DNA of 64,000 nt, taken from assembly GCA_022885665.1 (NCBI GenBank), contig JAGQDJ010000026.1, positions 372,001-436,000 on the forward strand. The letters run 5' to 3'. Origin of the DNA: Triops longicaudatus (taxonomy: Eukaryota; Arthropoda; Branchiopoda; Notostraca; Triopsidae). Under the pieces are notes generated by a model. It was not told where the DNA came from, ran no database searches, and saw only the letters and a list, made by a program, of their open reading frames with translations. Both the position numbers and the translations under genes were made by a program. The first letter of the stretch is position 1, and each line of letters starts with the position of its first letter. Positions 36,097-48,500 of the stretch are shown piece after piece.

Positions 36097-39000
36097 TTAC
36101 AACTCTTCAAAGTTTTCAAATTGTGGTTTGGCTTCGCGTAAATCCAACTGAACGTCGTCTTCGGCGTGCAAGAAACGAACATCAGAGTCCTCGGGTAAGC
36201 GATGTTGTTGCGACGCGGAACTACGTTGAATTCGCTGATTCCGACGGAGTACCACGCTCAAGGCTACAACGATTATAACCAGAATGGCTGCTCCACCACC
36301 GAACATGGCGACCGTTAAGCTCGTATTACTGTCCTGACCCTCGGAAGCAGAGCCGAGTGTTCCAGCTGGATCGTCATTTAGGTCTTCATTCGCGGAAAAA
36401 AAGATGCCCGGAAAAGGAAGAAAAAATGGATCATAAGTTACGTCATAAAACTTGGGTATGGGTAACGATGCCCAAGAAGAACTTTTTTTTTTTTGAGAAG
36501 GACACGGAAGCACAAAAAAACCGGAAAAGATTGAAGCAGTCAGGTCAGGTGCCACGTGCTGATAAAGGTTTGAAAATTTTTTTTAGGTAAAATCTTCAAG
36601 CTAAGGTAAAAGGGGGAGAAAAAGCCGTTGCGTGCTTACCCTTGCGTTGCAGCTCCTGCGACGCCTGCCCTGCTGGAATCCGTGAGTTCGGGTCTTGGCC
36701 CTGCGGCGATTTGACCTTATTGGTTTCCGGGGTTCTCGATAGAGGTGTAGCATGCGACCATGCTCGGGTTGCAGGCTTTGAAGGGGCAGTAGCGGGGGTA
36801 GGAGGGTAACGAGAAGTTACGTGCCCTGGGGGCTGGGAAGGGAGGGTAATGAAATCGCTCCCCCAACTAGCCGTGGAGAAGCGAAAGCCTTGGGTAGTCG
36901 TTGCCATCGTTGTTGGACGCGGGGAACCTGATGGAGTTGTCATTTGAGTCGCCGTTGAAAGACGAGTCGTGCCGTTTCCCAAAGTACTGCTTCTAGTGCT
37001 GGCAGTAATAACGCGATCAGGAACAGAACTACTCGCAGAAGTGTTACTGGAGACAGTGTTAGAAGAAAAATGAGGTAGACGAGTTGTCGATGAGAACTTT
37101 GACGTCCAGGGGCTGTCGGGCAAGCTAATTGAACTTTCTGTAGTATTCTCCAGGGGAACTAAAATAGTACTCTTCAAGGACGGCAAGGAAGAGGGCCACG
37201 AGGAACTGGAAGTGACTCCCGATACCTCGGCTGATGAAAACGCCAACGTCCAAACGGTTTCTGTACGGTTAATTGGGCTCCCGGTAGCGTTAACGACACG
37301 CGAATTACTAGAAGATGAGGTAGTCGGCAAGGTGGAGATTATTAATGACGTCAGAGACGTGAGAGCGGGTGGCCCGTTGAAGTTGTCGGAAATTGACGTC
37401 ACGGGGACAGATAGCGAAGTTGAAGACATTTCAGCGGAAGTTGAGCTCCAACTTGGACCGTAAGCTAATGAGGTGGACCAGCTGGTGCTGGGCTCAGTCG
37501 ATTCAGAGGATTCCACTGACGTTGTCTTGGAAACGAGTTCAGAATTCCACGATGAATTAGATTTGCTAGTCGATTCTTCTTCGACAGGCGGCCCAACGTC
37601 GAGTGAGGTAGAAGAAGACGTCGAGGAGCTGAGGCCACGCTCTGATGAGTGAGGCGGAAGCAACAATGAAGTGAGCAGGGAGTTTTTTTTTTATTTATTT
37701 TTATTTATTTGTTTATTTTTTTAAAAAAAGAAAGTGTAGTTGCGGCAACTTACGGACACGGAAAATAGCGTTAAAGCGTTATTTGACTAGGAGAGCTATT
37801 ATCTGCGAAGCGTATGGTGAGACTTACCTTGACAGAATTCCAGGTAGTCCACACAACAATTCGCTTGGAGCAAACACGACGCTTCGCAGCTGCAAATTTC
37901 CTCGCCCGCCGGTATTGGCGGTGTTTCTGCAGAAAGGCTTATTCCGCAACGCAACTGACAAGACTCGTTGGCATTCAAGACAGTGTTCTGGATGGGTGAA
38001 CTTGTGTTGTCCGGAGCTAAGCAAGCATTCATTGCATGTCATTAGTACTTCATATTTCGGTACCAACTAAGCTTTCCTTAAATGGCTTCTACGATCTGGT
38101 AACAGAGTAAGCCTCTTTCACATTCCGCGATAATAACTTTGGCAACATTGCGACACGTTTCTTCATAATCTAGCTTATGTTTACCCTCACTTTTACCAAC
38201 CATCTTACCCTCATTTTTACCCTTTGTTCACACTAGCTCTTTCAATGTTGGGTCACAGGTAGAAAACGAACATTTCTTTCCCTCACATTAGGAACAAGTA
38301 GGAAAGATAAGTCAATTAATTAAAGTTATACTCGTTTAGTTGTGTACAGTCTGACTGGTCCTGAGCCTATTCAACTGAGCGGATTCTATATCTATCAAAT
38401 AACCTTGATTTTGCCCACGAGTTCACACCAGCGCTCTTTATCGGGAATGCCGACTACGAACGTAAATTCCCGTACTAATGCAGGAAACAGCAGAGACGGA
38501 GATTTTCTGTGGCAATGTTGGATAAGCAGTAAAGGGCCAAGGCTAATTTTGCTGGTTATTTATCTTCCAGAACGGTAGGAATATATAGGTCGTATCGTTA
38601 ATAGGTCACTTGTGAAAGACTTAGCCATGTGTAGGGCCATGAATAATGTAAAAGACAGCCACGCTGGCTGCTCTGTTACACTCAAACTCATGCAAGGCAA
38701 GAAAAGCCACGAGACGGAAAAAATATAGGATTCGTAATGGAAGTTACAGCAACGCGAACAGCGACATTAGTTATCCTCGTAGAGCTTTAAAGCGCCAACA
38801 ATATTTACTGCATGATTCTATCCGTATGTCCGCCAAACCAGTGAAACGCGAGCAACATTCGAAAAAGATTTAGTGGCTTGGTAACGCCTGCCCGCACATG
38901 GCGCTTTACCCTTGGAAACGGACACTGCTTGGCGCGCAGTATCCAAAGGATTGACGTCATTTTCGTCTTAATTTCCACCAAACGATTGGTTCTCAACCTT

Positions 39001-42000
39001 GTTCGGAATCCGGAAGGTACTTACTGCGATGGTTAATAGAAGCTTTCAACTAGATACCGCACCAAACTAAATATTTATCTTCTGGCATGTCTTTCAGAGC
39101 CAAAAAAATGATAAAAAAAACCTTTCAAGTCAATTGCATGGGCTTTTCCTTTTTTTTCTCCCTTGACATTTTTAGAACAAGTTGACACGGCCTTAACCCA
39201 AGCGCTTGAACGGGGAATTAGCGCCCGTGTTCTGCGTTTTGAGGTCAAGTCTTCAAAAGAATCACCCTCGGTCCATTGCCAGTTTCCGGAGCATGGGAGA
39301 TAAAAGACAGATTTATTCAAATTAGAAACGAAGCTGAGCTATATCCACCCCGAAAACGGGGTGATTATGGATACAGGCTGCGTGCCAAAATGGGCCTCGT
39401 GCAGCTTCATTAAGCCTACGACCTTGTTGGATTGCCCATCATGTGTGTGGTGATCCCCTTCTCTCCCTAAAGATCCTTAAATGTAATTTAAGGCAATCGA
39501 AGATCAAAAGCTTCCTTGATTTCTTTTCTCCTTTTATATCAGCATAAAGGGGTAAATTGTCTTTTTTTCCCTTTTCTTTCCCGTACATTAGTTAGCTACA
39601 TTATTACCATTACATTTAATCTTTATGTGCTTACTGGGAACGGTTGGTTGCGTAGGATCACACTGGTCTCCATGCTGGATAGCCACATCGTCAATGGCAG
39701 AATCGCTGACGTAACTGGATCCACGTATACCTTCGATGATTATCTGCGATAAATATTCAAACTTTTTATAAACAAGTCACGAAAGGCTGAAGAAAGAACA
39801 TAACTTGGAAAATGAATGAGTTTGACAAATGTTAAGGAAGGGGGAAATGAAAGGGCGATGGGGTTATAAAAGGGACGTGTGATCGATAACAGTAGGATTG
39901 TAGATGTGTAAAGAGTGAAAGCGTTGATTAGGGCGTGAAAGCTTTTGTGGAACCCGCTATTAGTCCACATGTTGCATTTATTTGCCTTGGCGATCTTGGT
40001 GGGGGGTTTTGGCGGGATACAGAGCAATATATTGGTCAACCCAATCTCAACTAGGAGCGTATTACGGTACACGCAACACAACTCTATTTCTTTCCTTTCA
40101 TGCATTGTATGCTGTATAGAACTATTACTGGCTTAGGGCGAGAAACACTTAGCGGGTAAATTAACCCCGAAAGTGCACTTTGTTGCTATAGTTTTACTAC
40201 CATTCCTAAAACGTACCTCATTTTTCATCGCAAACGAAGATTACAAACTTTCCCTCTCATTGTATTGATGCCATTTATTAAAAATTATGCATATTTCTTT
40301 CGAGTTTGGAAACAAATACAATACAAAGTATATAAATATTTTGTATATAAATATTTAATTTTAGGAATAAGGAATACTATTTTAGACCCATTAGGAATAA
40401 GTTTTCGGTTTACCCAGCATAAGGGGAATTATGTGAACACGGTATTACTCGATACATGGCGAAAGTCTAATTTGAAGCTAACTCTACACTTTTACACCCA
40501 GATGAGAAGCTATCCAGATTTAATCACTTAGCGTGACCGGAGTATTGGAATTTCGTACACGGAGATCACGTCCCATCTACTGGTAACGAAGTGAAGCAAT
40601 ATTTCTTTCGCAATTGTATTAACAAAAGTATTTCGCAAAGTGTATCTTTGCTTTTATTTCCTCCTAGTAAAACTTACCTATTGAATTTGAAATAATCTTG
40701 GCAAGGATTACGTCAGAGCTCTGAACCGTGAACAGTGCAATAATTCTGAATTATTGTAGAGAAAAATTCTCGATTAACTGCGAGTCCAACTCACTCCATA
40801 ATAGATTTAGCGGCCGGATTTGGCCTGAAACTCCGTAATTGAAGTACAGGAGCTTGTAATTCCGTTTTCTTGCTGTCCCAACAGCTTGCCCATTTTGACC
40901 AAGATAAAGCAGATTAATTATGTATGAGGCTAAAGTGCCGAATCCCATATCTAATGCCGCACAGTTGTGTAATTTACAGTCGTGTCCAAATAAAGCTGGC
41001 ACGTTCGAAGGGGGCAGTCTATAACTCCTCTCCGTGTACTCCGTGCACTGGAAACTAAAAGAATTTTACAATACATTCCTCCGTGTTGTGTACGTATGGA
41101 TTACTTTCCTATACACTGTATTCTGACTTTGTTTCACGCCCGTGGGAACTTGAAATTTGCCGCATGTTATTAGATTAGTATTACATAAGGGTTATTAGAT
41201 TAGAGATGAACAAAATTTAAAACTTACCTGGAAATTTTCTTGTAAAGGCGTGATGGGTATTAAGCCTTGGAACCAACGGTTGCCTTTTTCCCCAGCCTGC
41301 TGGAAAACTGGTCTCAGCGCCGAAAATTTGAGGCTTTCGGGTTTGACGTAAACGCGTAATTGCCCTGGGTGATGAAAAAAGGGCACATTAAATAATTAAA
41401 CAAGCTTTTGAAAATGAAAACAGACACAGTAAAAGTATCGATCGCGAGTCCGTTTTATGCCGACAATCTTTGCCGTCTCTATTCTCCATTTTCCCGTTTA
41501 ACGAACGGGCGCAGTCAATGTCTTATTCTTGCGTCTAGTATCGATAGTCCTTATTAAAGTTTAATGGCCTGTGTGACCTTTTTATCTCTCGCTCCACCCC
41601 TTCTATCTTCGCCTTAACCTCTTAATGTCCCTCATGAGACTACACTCCATATTGATCTTCAGCGCCGCAGTCTTTTACTTACATGCCTGCGACTAATTTA
41701 AACGATCACTTTCCTAAATCATATACATTTAGACTTCAGAAAGCTCATCATTATTACAAGTCAGGGTAAGCGACTTAGGACTGGTTGGCTCCTTAGAACG
41801 CTTTAAAAATTCCCACCTAAGCCGGCTGTATTGCAGTGTCCCAAGAAATCATCAGTGGACTTTTCTTTGAGCTTGTTACACCAGTTGCTTGCTCTGAACC
41901 ATTTTTACTTTTTAGGATAGACTTTGATCTTTTTTAAGGAAAAAGGAGGAAAAAATCCAAACTTCATTCCAAAAGGCGAAGGCTAGTAGCATGGCATGTT

Positions 42001-42476
42001 GAAGAAATGAGGCTCTTTTATCTCTATTATTCAGGTGACAGCGGTTTGCCTGCTGTGGGTAAGGCTAGCATGGGTAAACAAAATGGTCTGAACGCAAATT
42101 TGTGTGTCACAAATTTGCGAGACGAGGCTGGATAGAATCTGATCACATAAGGTCCATATTTTCCTTTTATAGGAACCAAATTTTTATGCATTGGATGGTG
42201 ACATTATACGCCTAAATATACATCATTGTATGCCAGAAATATCTAGGTATTTGCGTATCTAGCCTCGAGTAATTTCTGTACTGTGTTCACACCAGGCAAT
42301 TTGCAGCAGGTAATTTTCTCCCCCCAACAGTTCCGCTCTTTTGACCAAATCTATCTTGGTTACTGTGCTTACTTACATTGATTTTCCCCCAAAAAAGGAG
42401 CAAATGGAGAATACATTTGGCAAAAGTTTTGTTGAAAATTTTAGGCTTTTCTTAAGATAGCTGCTTCTGCTATGGA

Positions 42477-42519
<43 letters not shown>

Positions 42520-42520
42520 N

Positions 42521-42555
<35 letters not shown>

Positions 42556-45500
42556 AATGCTAGTCTATTAAATCTAGGATGGCAGCACAGGCTATTTACC
42601 TGCCGATGGGGCGAAGTTTGGTACACCAGAGACCTCTATTGTTGTGCACGGTTTGTTATCCTGTCAATTGACTACGCTGTTGCCAAGTGTTTACGGTAAA
42701 TCTAACCCAAAGTTCTCCCGAATAAGCCTTGTAAAACCCAGGTTAATCACCTACTGTGACCTAATACTTTCTCAGCACCATTCGCATTCCGTGTTGCGTC
42801 CTAAGCTTTTAACCCTAAGAGTATCGAAGACAAATTAGTTAGTGACAAAATAGTATTGGGTATCACCGTGCCATATCTTATGCGCACGTGGCTGGCTTGA
42901 GCAACAGTAGAAAAGCAAACAAACAGAACCTTTCTGCCATAGTCGTCCTGGATACTCGAGAGATGTAAAGGGATCATTCTGGGATACTCAGAGCAAGAAA
43001 TAAGGCGTAGGTGAGGGTGGGGTTAAGAGAGAAAACATGAAAGTAGCGAAAAGGGTCAGTAATATGAGTTGCAAAGAGTTCTTGCGTGTCTTCAAAGGAC
43101 TTCCTCCCTCTCTTTTGTATATAGATTGCCGAGATCCTGTGGAAAAAGGGACCAGGGTAGATCGGGCAATTGAGTTATCATGTTTTGGGGTTATGTACAG
43201 TCCGGACTAGCTATCGGAGGGAGTTTATTTTCTCTAAGGGTGTACAGTCACAACAAGAGGGGGGTGAAAGTCTCCTGCCGTTTTTGCTTTCGATCTTTGC
43301 ACGCTGTGCTCATTTGTATGGCGTTAGCACTCATTTTTATGAGCTCTGCCAAAGCATTGCAAGTAAACTACACTACGCTTGATTTCCGTCACTGTCATAA
43401 AAGACGGGAACAAGGCCTTGCTAAGCGTGGAAAGGGTTGCGAGGGGTTTCTTTGACTGAGTACGAAAAATAGCTCTAGCACTTGCTCGCACAATGCGTCA
43501 ACTGATTCTGAGAAGCCTCATGGTTGCCGTATCCGGTACAAACAATCCCTCGTCATTGTCAAGTGCAGGAAATGGTGATATGGGCGTTTAGTTACGGATA
43601 CGTTTCCCCCCTTCGGCGAGAGTGTAAATGACTTCAGTCGTTAACTGTGTAAGGAGGGGTTAGGAGAGAAATACATTTTGTTTTTTATATCTCAATAGCA
43701 CTCTTGCGTAAGTGATGCTTGCAATCGTGATTTTGAAACATTAGTTGAATTTGTTTAATAATATTCATCAGAATGATACATTTTGCTCTACTGTATTACA
43801 GTAAGAAATAGTGTAATTTGCACGTCATGGTAATTCTTAAAGATTAAAGAACATAAGTTATGGTTAACATTAATTAGTTAATTAATTAATTAGTAATTAA
43901 GATGGTATAATTTTCTGTAGGTGCGTCTCTATTTTCACATTAATTAGTATACAAAAACACGTAAATGGAAATGCTCCAACAGAAACTTGTTTTCGTCTCG
44001 AAATTCCTGTTTTTGTTATTCTAACGCATTTTTGGTACTTCATGATTCAAACAGTATTAATACAAAAATACAAATATAATGATAGAGTAGGAACTCGTTA
44101 TGATGTAACCCAAGAGGAAAAGACTTTGTCCGCTATATCGGGTTGTCCGTAATACCCAGTATTGGCTTAAACGCTTTTCGTCTCGTTAAGACAAGGACCT
44201 GGCCCACAATAGTCGGTTTTCATCAGTTTCCATTATAAGGAAGTTTTATTGTATTACTAACTTCGGATATGCCGAACAATTCTTTTTCTGTTACCATTAG
44301 ATTCGTTATAACGAGATTCTACTGTGTCTTGCAAGTCAGCACCAGAGTCAACATAATAATAAACAATAATAGTTAACATAAAGTAGAAGTAATGGCAAAA
44401 CGATATATTACACTTTCATTGTGACTGACCTTTAAAGATTTCCTAAACTTTATTTCTAACGTAACGTGCCTTTTGAGACAAAAAATATGTTTTTATTTAG
44501 GTTTCCAGACGAACTAAGTCGCCATGGCGACTCATTATCCTTTTTGGCTCTACTTTGAAACACAGTAATTTTTAGAGTAATTATTACTCTCTATTGCCAG
44601 TTTACTTAACACTATCGAATCTACCATGGAACTGTATTCTCTAAGCACAGTGTTCGCAGCCCTAATTATCCCGATAATGATTTCTTTGATTATACCGGAA
44701 CACAAACAGAATTGAAGAGCACCTACCTTGTTGTTAGAGAGCACCTACGTGATGGTAAGAATAACAAGGGGCGTAGGGTAAGTGCGTGAAGCACAATAAG
44801 GGTGTGAATATGCCCGTTAAGGGGGAACGTATCCGATCCCCTGTATCGTACTCATAATAATAGTCATTTGTTTTTCCGCATCTTGAAACATCACTACAGG
44901 GATAGAATAAGGCTAATTTTGGCAGCTATATAGACAACCAAATATGGAGAGAAAAAGGAGTAGCAAGTGGGTAGTATAGTTGTCATATGGACGGAGAATG
45001 GGGAACTTAATGTTCATTGATGCTCTACGATTATTGTAAATACACAGCTTAATGCTGCGGAAACAATGCTTCTCATATTTCTGCCGAGGTCTGTCTTGCT
45101 GACGGTAAGATGAAGAGCCAACTTCCTGTGTATTAGATTTGCTTGTCGGAAAAACTGGGTGAAGAACGGTGACGAGGACACATTGCTGTAAAGGTTTGTT
45201 TCACCAAAAAGATTCCCAGGTGCAGCGAGTTTTGTCATAAGTTACACATGCAGTTTTTGGGGCTCGACATGGAAAGTACCGCAGGGAATTTCGGACTATA
45301 ATGGTAAAAGAAGGGAGGGGCGTTTGGAATAGAGATTGAGAATATGCTGCAAAGACGAACAAACATGTTTCTCTCCGCCTCCCCAGAGACTTGTTTAGCT
45401 TCGTTTTTTGGGGGGCGCGTCGCAGCCATGTGCGAGGAAAAAATGAGAATTTTGGGAGATATTTTTTCGCGAATTGAAACCCGGGGAAAATTGGCTTAGG

Positions 45501-48500
45501 CTAGCGAGCTGCCTATGTGAAAGCATTGGAGCTGAAATGCATCCTCTGTATATGCGTAAATGCTTTGGTTGTTCGTGATTCACTTGGAAGTAATGCGATG
45601 GCAAACAATCTTGACTGGTTTTCCCTGCTTGAAAATGAAGAAAGAAGGGGGCGAACTTGAGCTCGAGTGGCTGAAAAAGAACCCTCTTGTGCTGCTAACG
45701 ATGCCGGCTCTGTTGTAGAATTAGATTTGAAGACAAGAGATAAGGAAAAGAGCTCGCACTCTGTGGTAAAGAAATGCTGCACAATCTCGACAACAATTTT
45801 TATTTTTGGTGTAGCCACGTGAACTTGTCAATGATAGCCGCTTTCGTAACAAGATTTACAAGACTTACAATTATAAAAAAGCCCTAAACCTGTCAGGGTA
45901 CAGAATTCGATAGGGGTGATCTTAAAAGGCACAGCGTCATCAAGCTTTGTTCACACTTAAAACCCTCGAAAAGAGAAAAATACGACACAAACAAGTACCG
46001 AGAAGCTGCCAATGTCCTCTCTTTATCTTATGCAATGTCAGAGTAAGAAACCTTATTTGTCGCAGCAATACGGTACTTAACACTTGTTTTTCTCCTACCG
46101 CCCATCGTTTATTACGTGATCAATGATGCGAATCTCTATATGTGGCTTTTTGCGGTCAAAGAGCGGATGAATAGTTGCCACGGGGAATATTACTGCATAA
46201 ATATTTCTGTGCAGCTTGCAAAAAAAAAAAAAATCCCCAAGCTCCAGGCCTTGGTGATCCATTCCTGCTCGTAAACCTCTAATACACTTGTAGGTTCCCT
46301 AAGCGGAAATGAACTCTGCCAGAAATATGGGTATTTCCAGAAATACGGGAAATTACTACAGCCATTCCAGATTCTCGTCTTCCGTTTTGCGCGTTTTAAG
46401 AGCATTTCACGGACCCTGGACTCCACTAAGAAGCTTTTCTTGGCAGTACCGATACCCTCCGTCTATTGCTTTCATCCCTGAATTGCTGCGTCTTCAATTG
46501 CTGCAATACCTTTTTAGGAGTAACAGAACAGTAAATTTCGAACGCAACGAACGCCGTAAACAGTACCTGGTTATTATTTAGCGCTTCTATTAAAGACCAT
46601 GTACAGACGGTTATTATATAATGAAGTACCAGCGACCCTACCCGGCCAGTACATATGGGTTGTGAGCGGAGATGTTGAGTCACTTAATAGTAGTCTGTAG
46701 AGAAGCCACGTGAAGAATTCGCAACAGCCCTAAATGTTCGCTCGATGTATAGCTTTAGTACAGAAATGAAACGCAAATGGATGAACGACGCGACGGGTAA
46801 AAGTACCCGAAATGGTGCGTACAGCTGTAGAGTACATGTAGGTAGCTTTTGGCTGCGTTAAATGTTAGAGCGAATGGAACACAAAGGCAACCACATGTGT
46901 TCGAGCTGTTTTGGTCTGAACAAGCTCAACAGCCTTTCTCGGATATATGTATAGGATCGATACGCGTTCTTTCGGGGTGGAAATTTTTTCTCTGTGTGTT
47001 GTGGCTAGCAAAGGGAGGCAAGATTTCTATTGACCATTTCTTCGCACTTGTTTGTGGCTCTGTGCCTGCGGGGAAAGACCAAGGCTATTGCGAAGATAGA
47101 TAAAGAAAGTTTGAACAAATTAATATAGAAATATTATCTCTGTCTGGGTGTCGTAGCTATTTTTTGTTTTTTTGTGCCAGACAGAAATTTGGGTTATTTC
47201 TGGGCGCAGTCTCAAACCAGTCAATATGATTCCATCGGGACCTATTTCTTTGCTTTTTCGCGGGGGGACCTAAACAATTCAACTTCTTTCGTGGCCAGTA
47301 CCACGAATATATATGCCAGTTTTTCTCTCACCCGCTGTAAAGAAGTATGGAACTCGCAGGCGAGAATCGATGAGCCGTGGACAGAGAAAGTTCTACCGTT
47401 CCCAAAACTAGTGGAAAAAAACTTAAGGATTTTATGGGCCTTTTATAGCTGTGGCGGTGACAGGTTGGTAGAAATGCTTGTGATGTTAATGAGAACAAAA
47501 CCTTCGTTTTCGCCGGGGACCACGATGGGAAACCTTAGACTTTCGGCGAAAATTTCCAACGAGAACTTACAGCGTCCATGAGGACAGGTACACAAGTGGC
47601 AGTTGAAAAAAATATGGGGAGGCAGAGGCAGAGCAGGATGGCTAACGAGTTCCTTCCAGACGGTACAGTAAAATACAGAAGAGCATTGAAAGAAATAGCA
47701 GCATTCTCATAGAAAAGCTTTCCTAGGAACTTAGCCTCTTGTTTTCTGTCTTTTTCATCTAGGCAATGGTTAAATAAGCTTTATTTGTTCACATCTCTTG
47801 AAATCCGTGGGGTAAAACATATTTTCGCAAGTTTTCTAGGCTCGAGCGTGAAAATCTTCATTTAATTTACATGTTACTGCGAGTGCATTCGAGTTTCTTT
47901 TTCCAATCTCGCTTGAAATATAGTACCCTGGGGAGATCAGCAAGTTATACTGGAATAATGTTTTCAACATACAGCTTTCTTAAAAGAACTTCCTGGACTG
48001 GAAAACGATGAAAAAAGAACTTTTCAGCATACAGCATTTACGCCAGCAGCTTTTCACATTTGTTCTTCCCGGAAACGAGTTCTAGCCATTTTCCTGGATA
48101 GTCCCCAGGAAAATATAGATAATAATACGAAAATAGAACATAAAAACTAGAAAAATATGACGTCTAATTGGAGGTTGCTGACCTGGGGTAACATTTTTTC
48201 TGAGACTCGTGTTCAATACTTCACAGGTTACAATAATTTCTGTCGACCGGTAATTAATTGAATTTTCCCAGGTAACGGCCATTGAAGGTGTGTATGTATT
48301 TTTCTACTTCAGCATTGTTCGTTGGGGAAAACAACTTAGTGGTGAATGGAAAGGTTGTGAGTGAGGCTGCTAAATGGGTGTTCTTTTTTTAAAAAAAAAA
48401 CTAGTGTTTTTGAAGTACTATGCATTCTTCTATTTGCTTCCTCGTGAATGACTTTACCGATGCTTTCATGCATCATTGTAAGTTTTTACGTTCTTATTAG

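Noticed and set aside
47174..47581. 135-aa plus-strand open frame in the MAM-gene intron
   Set aside because: No recognisable motif or splice continuation on either strand. It is not needed for the MAM gene, whose exons already join in phase.
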